56,465 nt of DNA from Acetobacter malorum. Its GTDB lineage: Bacteria > Pseudomonadota > Alphaproteobacteria > Acetobacterales > Acetobacteraceae. The notes beneath the pieces were generated by a model. That model was not told where the DNA came from. It made no database searches and was given only the letters and a program-made list of their open reading frames with translations. Positions 8,189-17,022 of this stretch are shown here, one piece after another; position 1 is the stretch's first letter, and every line of letters begins with the position of its first letter. A program made the position numbers and the translations under genes. Location: the NCBI RefSeq assembly GCF_001580615.1, contig NZ_LHZC01000035.1, forward strand, positions 1 to 56,465, in the 5' to 3' direction.

Positions 8189-9043
8189 ATGGCGAAAACA
8201 GTCACACTGCCGGACGGCACAAAACTGCCTGCACTGGGCATGGGCACCTGGAATATGGGGGAATCCTCCGCCACATGGAAAGAGGAAGTCGCCACACTGC
8301 GTCAGGGTGTAGAGGCAGGTCTGAAGGTGGTGGATACCGCTGAGATGTACGGGCAAGGCCGCTCGGAAAGTCTGGTGGGTGAAGCCATGCGGGATTTGCG
8401 GGACGATATTTTTCTGGTCTCCAAAGTGCTGCCCACCAATGCCTCAGCCGAGGGCGTGGCCAAAGCCTGCCGCGCTTCCCTGCGGCGGCTGGCGACGGAC
8501 CGGCTGGACCTTTATCTGCTGCACTGGCGCGGTAGCGTGCCGCTGGCCGAAACCATTGAGGCCTTCCGCAAGCTGAAAGAAGAAGGGTTGATCCGCTACT
8601 GGGGCGTGTCCAATTTTGATGTGGACGACATACAGGAGTTGGAAAAATACACCCGGCCCGGTGAATGCGCGAGCAACCAGATCCTTTATAATCTGGAGCA
8701 TCGGGGCGTGGAGTATGACCTGCTGGACACCAACCGCTTCCGCCATGTGATGACCATGGCCTATTCCCCCATCGGGCAGGGCGGTGCGTTGTTGCAGAAC
8801 AAGGCGGTGAAGGCCGTGGCCGCCCGGCACACCACAAGCAATGGCCCGGCCAGCCCGGCACAAATTGCGCTGGCGTGGGTGCTGCGGATGAATAATGTGA
8901 TGCCAATCCCCAAGGCGTCGTCCCTCGCGCATCTCAAGGACAATATTGCCGCGCAGGAAATTACGCTGACGAATGAGGATCTGGCCGCTCTGGACGCTGC
9001 CTTCCCACCGCCGGCCAGCAAGGAACCGCTGGATATGATTTAA
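8189..9043 (+). CDS. aldo/keto reductase
   Basis: NADPH-type aldo/keto reductase, 284 residues, a cytoplasmic TIM-barrel enzyme reducing aldehydes or ketones. The catalytic tetrad is complete: D49 and Y54 (VVDTAEMYG), K79 (FLVSKV) and H112 (LYLLHWRG). The C-terminal cofactor-binding segment MPIPKAS is present. The start is the ATG at 8189, preceded at good distance by AAAGGACG; an upstream in-frame TTG at 8165 is less likely. A strong bidirectional terminator follows. The natural substrate is unknown. Confidence 0.9.
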   Translation: MAKTVTLPDGTKLPALGMGTWNMGESSATWKEEVATLRQGVEAGLKVVDTAEMYGQGRSESLVGEAMRDLRDDIFLVSKVLPTNASAEGVAKACRASLRRLATDRLDLYLLHWRGSVPLAETIEAFRKLKEEGLIRYWGVSNFDVDDIQELEKYTRPGECASNQILYNLEHRGVEYDLLDTNRFRHVMTMAYSPIGQGGALLQNKAVKAVAARHTTSNGPASPAQIALAWVLRMNNVMPIPKASSLAHLKDNIAAQEITLTNEDLAALDAAFPPPASKEPLDMI

Positions 9044-9068
9044 CCCATCAGCTTTGGGTTTAAGACGC

Positions 9069-9105
9069 AAAAAAGCCGCCGGGCAGAGGCCTCGGCGGCT
9101 TTTTT
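9069..9105. terminator. strong bidirectional Rho-independent terminator
   Basis: Thirteen-bp stem: six A then GCCGCCG at 9069-9081, pairing with CGGCGGC then six T at 9093-9105, with an 11-base loop. A and T runs flank it, so it can work in both directions, for the reductase (+) and the small convergent gene (-). Confidence 0.9.
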
Positions 9106-9141
9106 GTGGGCTTTTTGTCAGAAGGACCGGGTCCGAAAGAC

Positions 9142-9303
9142 TCAGACGCCGTCTTTCTGCATGTTGTCCAGAACGTAGGTTGCCATCAGCACAACCGGAA
9201 GGCCGAAAGCGATGCTGAAGGTCAGGAAGGACATGTCGTTCAGCTTGAGGCCGGTAAACAGCATGTCCAGACCCAGCAGTGTCAGAAAACCGTACATTTG
9301 CAT
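9142..9303 (-). CDS. small membrane protein, 53 residues
   Basis: Hypothetical protein with two hydrophobic stretches (about residues 4-18 and 25-44) and a short charged C-terminus (DNMQKDGV). The start is the ATG at 9303, preceded by AAAGGG at about 7 bases; a longer in-frame extension to 9396 has no such site and reads as non-coding. No family recognised. It is probably an inner-membrane peptide, and the terminator at 9069-9105 lies just beyond its stop. Confidence 0.6.
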   Translation of the reverse strand: MQMYGFLTLLGLDMLFTGLKLNDMSFLTFSIAFGLPVVLMATYVLDNMQKDGV

Positions 9304-9602
9304 GGTGAAGCCCTTTCGGTGGCGCACAACATCGGTAGAAAACGCATCAGCCCCCGGCGGACCGGGTGCGGCGTCATTCAGAAACACATCTTGCAAACAA
9401 TCTATTCTGAAAATGTATCTCTTTTCCCGCGCATTTTACGCTCACGGTGGGTGGGGTCAATATTTATTTGGGTTCCGTAAGTAATGGACCATTCTGGTCT
9501 TGTTTCACGGTTCTGTAATTAAAAGTAAAATTCTCTATATTTTCTCTATTTATTCGATTTTTAAATATAACAATCAGGGGGTGTTAACGAGGCCGTCCGC
9601 CC
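9304..9602. other. AT-rich intergenic region
   Basis: Between the small membrane protein and the 3' end of the htrA-type gene. Bases from about 9465 to 9585 are strikingly AT-rich (runs such as TTTTTAAATATAAC) in a high-GC neighbourhood. I see no gene, repeat border or RNA structure. The minus-strand promoter of the small protein probably lies here. Confidence 0.5.
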
Positions 9603-10706
9603 TCAGTCTTCCGAAAGCGGGCGATGGCCGACATGGATGGTCAGCGTCATCGGCTGGCTCTGCCGCTGCACGCTAATCTGCACCGTGCTGTTGGGGTGAG
9701 CAGCGGCAACGGCGCGGATCATGGTGCGGGCGGTATCCATATGCTCTCCGCCCATGGCCGTAATAATGTCACCACGCTTCAGGCCGCCCTGTGCTGCGGG
9801 GCCGTTGCGGTCCACCTCTGCCACGCGGGTGCCGTTATGGGTGGTAATGTCTTCCAGCGTGGCGCCCAGCCACCCCCGGTCAATGCGTCCCTCGCGTTGC
9901 AGGGCGTTGACAACCGGCATGACAATTTCAGACGGAATGGAAAACCCTAAACCCACGGATCCACCGGTGGGGGAGACAATGGCGGTGTTCAGGGCAATAA
10001 CCTGCCCGGCCAGATTAAAGGTGGGGCCACCGGAATTGCCGGGGTTAATGGGCGCGTCCAGTTGCAGGAAGTCATCAAACGGGCCGGTGCCAATATCCCG
10101 CCCCCGGGCCGAGACAATGCCAGCGGTGACGGACGAGCCAAGGCCAAACGGATTGCCGGCAGCCATAATCCAGTCCCCCACCTGCACAAGGCGGCTGTCC
10201 CCCCATTCCACAAACGGCAACGGGGTGGGGCTGTCGATCTTGATGACGGCAATATCTGTCAGGTCATCAATGCCAATCAGGCGGGCATTGTATTCTTTGC
10301 CCGTGGCAAGGGCGACGGTGATTTTGTCCGCGTCTTCGACCACATGACCGTTGGTGACAATCACGCCGGACGGGTCGAGAATAAAACCGGAGCCTGCGCC
10401 CAGCACTTCATCACTATGTTTGCGCATCCGCTCCCGAAAGCGGCGCTCGAGCGGCGTGCCCTTTACGGCGGAGGGGAGCTTTTTGCGGGTGCTGGAATCT
10501 GAATCCCGCGTGACGGCAATATTCACCACAGCCGGCACAACCTTGCGCACCAGCGGGGCAAAGCTTGTCGGGCCGGGGGCGGCAACAATGGGTGTGGCAG
10601 GAGCAAAAAGGGTGGAGGGGTCAGCGTGTGCGGTGTGCGATCCCATGGAAAGGCCAGACGAACACAGTGCCGCCATGGCGGGCAGGCTCCGCATAAATGT
10701 CTTCAT
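9603..10706 (-). CDS. DegP/DegQ/HtrA-type periplasmic serine protease
   Basis: Trypsin-like envelope protease of 367 residues with a signal peptide (MKTFMRSLPAMAALCSSG) ending near AHADP. The catalytic triad is intact: H121 (TNGHVV), D151 (DLTDIAVIK) and S225 in NPGNSGGPTF. One PDZ domain covers about 272-362; classic DegP has two, so this is the single-PDZ, DegS-like or short form, though with a signal peptide rather than a retained anchor. The start is ATG 10706. This start overlaps the stop of a 9-codon upstream ORF (10732-10703) that carries the only good Shine-Dalgarno sequence, suggesting coupled translation. Confidence 0.88.
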   Translation of the reverse strand: MKTFMRSLPAMAALCSSGLSMGSHTAHADPSTLFAPATPIVAAPGPTSFAPLVRKVVPAVVNIAVTRDSDSSTRKKLPSAVKGTPLERRFRERMRKHSDEVLGAGSGFILDPSGVIVTNGHVVEDADKITVALATGKEYNARLIGIDDLTDIAVIKIDSPTPLPFVEWGDSRLVQVGDWIMAAGNPFGLGSSVTAGIVSARGRDIGTGPFDDFLQLDAPINPGNSGGPTFNLAGQVIALNTAIVSPTGGSVGLGFSIPSEIVMPVVNALQREGRIDRGWLGATLEDITTHNGTRVAEVDRNGPAAQGGLKRGDIITAMGGEHMDTARTMIRAVAAAHPNSTVQISVQRQSQPMTLTIHVGHRPLSED

Positions 10707-10732
10707 GAGTTTGTGATCTGCTTTCCGTCCAT
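10703..10732 (-). promoter_or_regulatory. 9-codon upstream ORF coupled to the HtrA-type gene
   Basis: An ATG at 10732 opens a short frame (MDGKQITNS, then TGA) whose stop overlaps the protease start as ATGA. The strong AAAGGAGG motif at about 10745-10752 lies 12 bases upstream of this ATG and has no other suitable start codon. Coupling is inferred; the spacing is slightly long. Confidence 0.4.
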
Positions 10733-10780
10733 AGAGACTTTTGGCCTCCTTTGCCCCCAAAGTGCAATGCCTCTGTGGCC

Positions 10781-10801
10781 CAGCACCCTCCTATGGTGCT
10801 G
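10781..10801. terminator. hairpin between hrpB and the HtrA-type gene
   Basis: Perfect 7-bp stem, CAGCACC (10781-10787) with GGTGCTG (10795-10801) and a 7-base loop. TTTT follows on the plus strand only. On the minus strand it lies after the hrpB stop and within the htrA leader, so its role (terminator or leader structure) is unclear. Confidence 0.35.
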
Positions 10802-10837
10802 TTTTGCAACGCATTGTGGTAATGATGTGACAAAACG

Positions 10838-13402
10838 TTAACGCGCTGGCCTGCGCGGTTTTGCCGGGCTGAGGGCTGGGTTTTCCGGCCATTCATGCCG
10901 GGGGTAACGGCCCCGCATGTCCCGCCGCATATCTGCCCAGCCGCCTTTCCAGAAGCCCGCCAGATCCGCCGTAATCGCCTGCGGGCGGCCTGCGGGGGAG
11001 AGCAGGGCCAGACGCAGCGGGACACGTCCTCCCGCCAGTTTTGGCGTTTCCTCCGTGCCATAAAAGACCTGCGCGCGGGCGGAGGCGACGGGCACCGGCT
11101 GCGTATAATCCACGCTCGCCTTGCCCCCGGGGAAGGGGAGACCTGTGGGGAGTTCTTTATCCAGCCAGGCGTTCAACGTGTAGCCCAGATGGTTTTTGAG
11201 CAGGGTGGTTAACTCCAGCCCGCGCAGGTCGGCCAGAGAAGTTAACCCGTCAAGATAGGGGGCGAGCCAGTCGTCCATCCGCTCGGCCAGTGCCGGGGTG
11301 GTAAAGTCTGGCCACTCCTCACCCAGTCCTGCGCCACCGGGCAAGGCGCGGGCGAGTTCCACGCGGGCCTGTAGCTGGCGGGCAGCCTCCGGCCAGTCCA
11401 GTGTGGTGTCCGGCGTGGCTTTGGCTTGTGCGAGCAGCAGAGAGGCGGCGTTGCCTGCTTTCACCTTCTCGGTCAGATCCCGCAGCACAAGGCAGCCAAT
11501 GCGCGTGCGGCGGCGGGCCAGAATATTGCCGGAGACCGGGTCCAGCGAGGTTTCCACCTGCTCCTTTGTGCGGTCCAGCAGGGCCGGGGGGAGGGCGTTC
11601 AGATCTAGCGGAGCGGCAAGGCGGATTTCGGCGGAGGTGCGCAAATGTAGCCCCGCCACGGCCAGCAGCTTTTTTTCTGCCAGCCCGTCATCGCGCCGCA
11701 GGCGGGCATTGCTGCCGTTGGAGAGGCGGAATGTCCCGGCTTCTCCACGCGAGAGGGCAATCCGGTCTGGAAAGCCAGCGGCAATCAGGGCAGCCGGGTC
11801 GCCCCCGGCGTGCTGGCGCGCGCGTAGGCCCAGCCGGAGGCGGAAGCGAGAGGCGGCCTGACGGATGCGGGCCAGTGCGCCCCGGTCGGCCTGCGGGTGG
11901 TCTCCCCCGGCAATCAGGTCCAGCCGCAGGGAGATATCGGACGGTGGCACGGGCGGCGGCCCGGCGCGTCCGGCAGCGCGGGGGCGCAGAGGGTCTCGTT
12001 CTTCCAGCAGGGCCGCGAGGTCTGCGGCCATGGCGGCTTCCTCCGGTGAGCGGGCGGCCAGCATCATGGCGGCGAGGCGCGGATGCGTGCCAAGGGCCGC
12101 CATGTCGCGCCCGTGTTGGGTAATCTGACCGTCATCATCCAGCGCACCGAGCATAATCAGCAGTTCTCGGGCGGCTGCGACGGCGCTGCCGGAGGGCTGG
12201 TCGGGCAGGGGCAGCGGGGTGTCGGACTGGCCGACGGTGTCAGTCCACAAAGCGGTGGCCAGCACAAAATCGGAAAGGTCGGCTTCCAGAATTTCCGGGC
12301 GGTCATGCTGGGGCATGCCGCGTTCTGTTGCGGTGGTCCAAAGGCAGAAGGCGGTGCCGGGGGCTTCTCGTCCCGCACGACCTGCGCGCTGGCGGGCGGC
12401 GGCGCGGGAGATGCGTAGTGTTTCCAGCCGGGACAGACCGGCCCCGGCATCAAAGCGCGGGGCACGACGGAAGCCGCAATCCACCACCACCCGCACGCCC
12501 GGCACCGTGAGCGAGGTTTCCGCAATGGAGGTGGAGAGAATAACGCGCCGCTGCCCCTGTGGGCCGGGGCGCAGCACCAGCGCCTGTTCCGCCGGGGGGA
12601 GTTCTCCATGCAAGGGGAGAACCGTGGTGCGGCAGTCTTCCAGAAGCTGGGCAACGCGGCGGATTTCTCCTGTGCCGGGCAGGAAGACCAGAATATCGCC
12701 CTCCGTTTCGGCCAGAGCCTGCCGCACACCTGCCGCGGTCACGGTGGCCAGATCCCGTAGATGTGGAATATCGCGTTTGGCGTGCTGCACGGTGAGGGGG
12801 TACATCCGCCCCTCGCTGGTCAGCACCGGGGCGTTCATCAGGCTGGCCAGTCGCTCGGTTTCTGCCGTGGCGGACATAGCGACCAGCCGCAGGTCAGGCC
12901 GCAGCGTGCGTTGCAGGTCTAAGCAGAAGGCCAGAGCGAGGTCTGCATCCAGTGAGCGCTCATGCACTTCATCAATAATCACGCAGGCGACGTTTTCCAG
13001 CATCGGGTCGCTCAGCAGGCGGCGCAGGAACAGGCCTTCCGTCAGCACCTCAATGCGGGTGCGGTCAGAGACAGCGGCATCCAGCCGGGTGCGGAACCCG
13101 ACAAAGCCGCCCACCTCTTCCCCCATCAGTGAGGCAATGCGCGTGGCCGCAGCACGGGCAGCCAGACGGCGCGGCTCAAGCATGATGATACGGTCTGCTT
13201 CCTTCCGCCATGGGGCCGCAGCCAGAACGGGCGGCACGGTGGTGGTTTTCCCAGCCCCCGGAGGGGCGACCAGAATGGCGGAGGCGGGCTGCTCTGCCGT
13301 GGGTGTGCGGGCAAGGGCCGCGCACAGATCAGGCAGCACGTCCTGCACGGGCAGGCCATCAGCAATGGCAAACGGGGAGGCGGAGGGCGTCTGGTTCGGC
13401 AT
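10838..13402 (-). CDS. hrpB: ATP-dependent helicase HrpB
   Basis: DEAH-box RNA helicase of the HrpB family, 854 residues from the ATG at 13402. The Walker A motif (APPGAGKTT, about residues 47-54), the DEVHERS box, SATAE, and motif VI (QRAGRAGR) are all visible, followed by the HrpB-specific C-terminal region ending in YPRHEWPENP. Length is normal. The frame extends upstream to 13543, but those 47 residues look non-coding. Its cellular role in bacteria is not well settled, though it is implicated in RNA processing. Confidence 0.92.
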   Translation of the reverse strand: MPNQTPSASPFAIADGLPVQDVLPDLCAALARTPTAEQPASAILVAPPGAGKTTTVPPVLAAAPWRKEADRIIMLEPRRLAARAAATRIASLMGEEVGGFVGFRTRLDAAVSDRTRIEVLTEGLFLRRLLSDPMLENVACVIIDEVHERSLDADLALAFCLDLQRTLRPDLRLVAMSATAETERLASLMNAPVLTSEGRMYPLTVQHAKRDIPHLRDLATVTAAGVRQALAETEGDILVFLPGTGEIRRVAQLLEDCRTTVLPLHGELPPAEQALVLRPGPQGQRRVILSTSIAETSLTVPGVRVVVDCGFRRAPRFDAGAGLSRLETLRISRAAARQRAGRAGREAPGTAFCLWTTATERGMPQHDRPEILEADLSDFVLATALWTDTVGQSDTPLPLPDQPSGSAVAAARELLIMLGALDDDGQITQHGRDMAALGTHPRLAAMMLAARSPEEAAMAADLAALLEERDPLRPRAAGRAGPPPVPPSDISLRLDLIAGGDHPQADRGALARIRQAASRFRLRLGLRARQHAGGDPAALIAAGFPDRIALSRGEAGTFRLSNGSNARLRRDDGLAEKKLLAVAGLHLRTSAEIRLAAPLDLNALPPALLDRTKEQVETSLDPVSGNILARRRTRIGCLVLRDLTEKVKAGNAASLLLAQAKATPDTTLDWPEAARQLQARVELARALPGGAGLGEEWPDFTTPALAERMDDWLAPYLDGLTSLADLRGLELTTLLKNHLGYTLNAWLDKELPTGLPFPGGKASVDYTQPVPVASARAQVFYGTEETPKLAGGRVPLRLALLSPAGRPQAITADLAGFWKGGWADMRRDMRGRYPRHEWPENPALSPAKPRRPAR

Positions 13403-13529
13403 CGGGCTGTTATGGCCGGGGCGTGCGCTGGCTGCAATTTCAAATATCGGGCGGGCGCGTGCGGCACACGCATCGCCAGTTTCTGAAGATGTCTCATAAA
13501 AAAAAGTTATCAATCTGGGGGGATCTCTC

Positions 13530-13557
13530 TTGCCGCGCCTCACGAGTAAGTGATAAT
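13530..13557 (+). promoter_or_regulatory. sigma-70-like promoter of the second siderophore receptor
   Basis: TTGCCG (13530-13535), 16-base spacer, GATAAT (13552-13557). The -10 hexamer is the left edge of a Fur-box-like sequence, so iron-bound Fur would block it. Confidence 0.5.
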
Positions 13558-13570
13558 GAGAATAATTCTT
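13552..13570. promoter_or_regulatory. Fur box
   Basis: GATAATGAGAATAATTCTT matches the classical 19-bp Fur consensus at 15 of 19 positions. It sits about 70 bases upstream of a TonB siderophore receptor and overlaps its predicted -10 element. This is the best iron-regulatory site in the window. Confidence 0.65.
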
Positions 13571-13640
13571 AATAACGAAAGTGGCGAGACAGACGATGGC
13601 GACGGCAAAAGGCCATGCCGACTACAGAGCAGGACTGACG

Positions 13641-15935
13641 ATGACGCGTTTAAAAGCAGGGCTGCTCTCCTGCTCCGGCCTGATGCTATGCGGAGCGGGG
13701 ATGGGCTTTTGCAGCGCCCCGGCCTTTTGTGCGGCGGCAGCGGAAACAACGGAAAAAGCCACCAAATCCGCAAAAGCGACGCAGCCAGCAGCAAAACCTG
13801 CACAAACCGCAAAAAGCGAGCAGGCTAAAAAAGCCGCCCAGCTTTCTGACGAGAATGACATGCCCGCCAGTGTTGAAAAACTGCTGGTGCAGGGGCAGCG
13901 GCACAAGAATGCGACGACCGATGGCACCGGCAGCTATGTGGTGAAGGCTGTCTCCATGACCAAAATGCTGTTACGGCTGGATGAAATTCCGCAATCCGTC
14001 TCCGTCGTTAGCCGCCAGCAGATGCAGGATCAGAACCTGACAACGGTGGATCAGGCGCTCAAACAGGTGCCGGGTGTGAACGTCAACCCGTATGGGGACG
14101 GCACGGCAGGCTTTACCTCCCGTGGTTATGCCGTGCAGCCGCAATATGATGGCGTGCCGTCCAGCGGTGGTATGTCTTTCAGTCAGCAGTTTGATCTGGC
14201 GATTTATGATCGCCTTGAAGTTTTGCGTGGCCCGGACGGGATGTTTCAGGGGTCAGCACCCCCCGGTGGGAGTGTGAACTTTGTGCGCAAGCACGGGCTG
14301 GATACTTATCGGGCGCAGGGAGATTTCAGCGGTGGCTCATGGGATACGTTCCATGCGGATGCCGATGTAACCGGCCCGCTGACGGGGAATAAAAAGGTCA
14401 CAGGCCGGTTTGTGCTGGCTGGCGGAGACCGCAACTATTTCTACAAGCAAGCGCACGACACCCGCTGGACAGCCTATGCGGATATTGATGTGCATATTAC
14501 GGACAAAACCACGCTCTCAGTCTCCGCCACCGGCCAGAAAAATGACACGACGCGCTTTATGGGCCTGCCCATGGCGGCCTCTGGCGAGGACCTGCATCTG
14601 GCGCGCAACAGTTTTGTGGGGGCAAACTGGGGCCGCACCAGCAGCCCCATGTATGAGTTTGATGGGGAACTGGAACATGAGTTTGGCGCAGGCTGGCGCG
14701 GCAAGCTGACAGGCCGCCACCGTGAAACCGATAGTTCCATGCACTACACCTATCTGAATAGCGTGGTGACACCGCAGAAAACCGGCAACTTTGTTGTAGC
14801 GCGGTATGAGGGGCGGGAAATTTATGATGGCGCGGACCTGTATTTTACCGGACCCGTGCATCTGCTGAACCGCAAACATGATTTATTGATCGGCGCGAAT
14901 TATGATTCCGACCTGCTGTATGATGGCGGCTCGTCTGCCTCATGGCGCACTACGCCGGGCCTGAGTAATCTGGATATCTTCTCGCCGGTTATTTCCGACA
15001 CAATCCGCCCGGACATTACAACCCGCTATCGTGAACCCACGCAGCAATATGGAGTTTACGGCTCAGCCCGTGTTCAGTTGATGCCGTCTCTTGATCTTTT
15101 GCTTGGTGGGCGGCTGAGTTTTTATCAGTACAAATATAAAAACCTGTCCAAAAACACGCCTTATGTTGTCAGCCAGAAAAACGGTGCGGTTCCTACACCC
15201 TATCTGGGGCTGGTGTGGCATATTGTGCCGGATGTTGCGGCCTATGTGAGCTTTACGGATACCTTCCAGCCGCAATCCGCCTACAGCCACACCGGGCGGT
15301 TGAAGCCGGTTTTGGGGCAGCAGATTGAAGGCGGCTTTAAAGGCTCTTTCTTCCACCGCAATCTGAGTGTGACGCTGGCGGGCTACCATATTCTTGAGCG
15401 CAACAAGAGTATGGAAGATCAGGATGGCTCTTCCACCTGTGGCCTCTCCGGCACCAGCACCTGCTACCATGCGGCGGGCAAAGTGCGCAGTCAGGGCTTT
15501 GAGTTTGAAATGCTGGGCCGCCTGCTAACCGGCTGGGATATCAGCCTTGGCTACACCTTTAACGATAACAAGATCCTCAAGGATTCTTCCGGTCTGGCTG
15601 GGCTGCCTTATACCGCCAACTCACCCCGGCATCTGTTCAAACTCTGGACGCATTATCGCTTTGCCGCCCCGCAGGTGACGCGCAATGTCTGGAGTATTGG
15701 GGCCGGTGTGGATGCACAAAGCGGCACGTTTGGCACAAACCGCACTGTTCGGCAGGGAGCCTATGCGGTAGCGAGTGCGCAGGTCGGGTATCAGTGGCGG
15801 CCGGAACTGAACATGACGTTCACCGTCAATAACCTCTCCAATACGCGATATTATCAGCGTCTGGGGACTGTCTATTACTACAATTATTATGGAGAGCCCC
15901 GGAGCTTTATGGCGTCCGTGCAAAGCAACTTCTGA
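13641..15935 (+). CDS. TonB-dependent siderophore receptor
   Basis: A 764-residue outer-membrane receptor of the ferric hydroxamate/pyoverdine type. The start is ATG 13641 with AGGA at suitable distance; an in-frame ATG at 13581 is less likely. It has a signal peptide, then an unusual Ala/Lys/Thr-rich linker (about residues 35-72) and a TonB-box-like segment (EKLLVQGQR). The plug domain contains DEIPQSVSVVSRQQM and LEVLRGPDGMFQGS, and the barrel ends in a C-terminal Phe (ASVQSNF). No STN domain, so no sigma-factor signalling is expected. A Fur box lies upstream, and a hairpin follows the stop. Confidence 0.92.
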   Translation: MTRLKAGLLSCSGLMLCGAGMGFCSAPAFCAAAAETTEKATKSAKATQPAAKPAQTAKSEQAKKAAQLSDENDMPASVEKLLVQGQRHKNATTDGTGSYVVKAVSMTKMLLRLDEIPQSVSVVSRQQMQDQNLTTVDQALKQVPGVNVNPYGDGTAGFTSRGYAVQPQYDGVPSSGGMSFSQQFDLAIYDRLEVLRGPDGMFQGSAPPGGSVNFVRKHGLDTYRAQGDFSGGSWDTFHADADVTGPLTGNKKVTGRFVLAGGDRNYFYKQAHDTRWTAYADIDVHITDKTTLSVSATGQKNDTTRFMGLPMAASGEDLHLARNSFVGANWGRTSSPMYEFDGELEHEFGAGWRGKLTGRHRETDSSMHYTYLNSVVTPQKTGNFVVARYEGREIYDGADLYFTGPVHLLNRKHDLLIGANYDSDLLYDGGSSASWRTTPGLSNLDIFSPVISDTIRPDITTRYREPTQQYGVYGSARVQLMPSLDLLLGGRLSFYQYKYKNLSKNTPYVVSQKNGAVPTPYLGLVWHIVPDVAAYVSFTDTFQPQSAYSHTGRLKPVLGQQIEGGFKGSFFHRNLSVTLAGYHILERNKSMEDQDGSSTCGLSGTSTCYHAAGKVRSQGFEFEMLGRLLTGWDISLGYTFNDNKILKDSSGLAGLPYTANSPRHLFKLWTHYRFAAPQVTRNVWSIGAGVDAQSGTFGTNRTVRQGAYAVASAQVGYQWRPELNMTFTVNNLSNTRYYQRLGTVYYYNYYGEPRSFMASVQSNF

Positions 15936-15950
15936 AATCTGTTGTGTTAG

Positions 15951-15983
15951 GCCCGACCTGCCGGAAGGAGTGGCAGGTCGGGC
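15951..15983. terminator. hairpin between convergent receptor and lipoprotein genes
   Basis: Perfect 12-bp GC-rich stem, GCCCGACCTGCC (15951-15962) with GGCAGGTCGGGC (15972-15983), 9-base loop. A smaller AATAA/TTATT stem with six T follows at 15986-16002. Very likely the terminator for the receptor gene. Confidence 0.7.
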
Positions 15984-15996
15984 TCAATAAACAGGC

Positions 15997-17007
15997 TTAT
16001 TTTTTAGGAAGCTGCAGAACGCCGGGCGCAGGAGACCGGGCCTTCGTGGTGGTGGAAGAGGACGATGCATCATCATCCTCACCAGCCGGAAAAACCGGGT
16101 CAGGATCAGAGTTTTTGGCGGATGCTGCGTTGCCGGTCGACGTGCTTCTGCCCGATGTCTCAGCAACAGGCGCGTTTTCCGGCAGCGTGGTGGCGGATGT
16201 TGCATCCGGCACGGAAACATTCGGGGTCGTGACGGTCGGCACTGTTACGGTGGGTGTGGTGATGGTCGGGGTGGTGACCTGCGGCGTCGTGATGGCCGGT
16301 GTTGTCAGAGCGGGGGCGCTGGTTACACCCGTAGCTGCGGCCGGAACTGCGGCGGCAGGTACTACGCTGCTGGCCGTTGTGCGGCTTTTGGCCCCCGGTG
16401 CGTCAAGGGACTGGCTTTGAATGGCGGAGCCAACCGGCGTACCGCCCGCATCGGTCATCCAGTCTTTCAGCGTATTGCGGATCTGATATTCAAACTCCAC
16501 GTTCATGCGCTGCATCATGTCGTTGGTGAGTTCATACAGATTGGCCGGGCTGTCCGCATCGCCTTTGGAAAGATCCGGGCGCAGGGTCTGGGAGACATGC
16601 GCTTCCGCCCGTGCGGCCTGTGTGCCGCCGCTGTTCAGCAGCACCAGATGCACATCCATCTGCCCGGCCAGCACGCCGCCTGCCTGATGCAGAATAGACG
16701 CACGATCAATCACGAACTGTGCCGTGCCGGAGGCACCGGTTGCCACCAGCCGGTCCTGCGCCATCTGGCGGAGGGCCTGTGCGGGCGGGGTCGGGGCGCG
16801 GTTGCCAATATCACCCACCACAGGGTTTTGCAGCGTGGCGTCCTCAATGTTCAGCGTGGCGGCATTGAGGTGCATCACGCTCAGATAGTCATAGCGGAGC
16901 GGGGCAAATTTTGTCGGCTGCTTATCGCCCGCACAGCCTGCCAGAAAAGCTGGCAGGAGCAGAGCGACAGAGCATGTTGCACGAAGCGGGCGAGAAAACA
17001 GCGACAT
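15997..17007 (-). CDS. envelope lipoprotein with Thr/Pro pentapeptide repeats
   Basis: A 336-residue predicted lipoprotein of unknown function. The start is ATG 17007, preceded by GAGAGGA. The signal peptide ends in the lipobox LAGC (Cys25). A folded domain covers about residues 28-185. The C-terminal third is low-complexity: a seven-fold (T/V)P-x-(V/I/A)-(T/S) repeat at about 236-270, then an acidic/serine stretch. The repeat resembles a spacer that could cross the periplasm or cell wall. It follows hslO by 15 bases on the same strand. No enzymatic motif seen. Confidence 0.75.
   Translation of the reverse strand: MSLFSRPLRATCSVALLLPAFLAGCAGDKQPTKFAPLRYDYLSVMHLNAATLNIEDATLQNPVVGDIGNRAPTPPAQALRQMAQDRLVATGASGTAQFVIDRASILHQAGGVLAGQMDVHLVLLNSGGTQAARAEAHVSQTLRPDLSKGDADSPANLYELTNDMMQRMNVEFEYQIRNTLKDWMTDAGGTPVGSAIQSQSLDAPGAKSRTTASSVVPAAAVPAAATGVTSAPALTTPAITTPQVTTPTITTPTVTVPTVTTPNVSVPDATSATTLPENAPVAETSGRSTSTGNAASAKNSDPDPVFPAGEDDDASSSSTTTKARSPAPGVLQLPKK
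16198..16302 (-). repeat. 15-bp-period coding repeat in the lipoprotein
   Basis: Seven degenerate 15-bp units encode the Thr-Pro-x-Val/Ile-Thr pentapeptide. Such repeats can change in number by replication slippage without shifting the frame. Confidence 0.7.
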
Positions 17008-17022
17008 GGAAAACAAGTCCTC

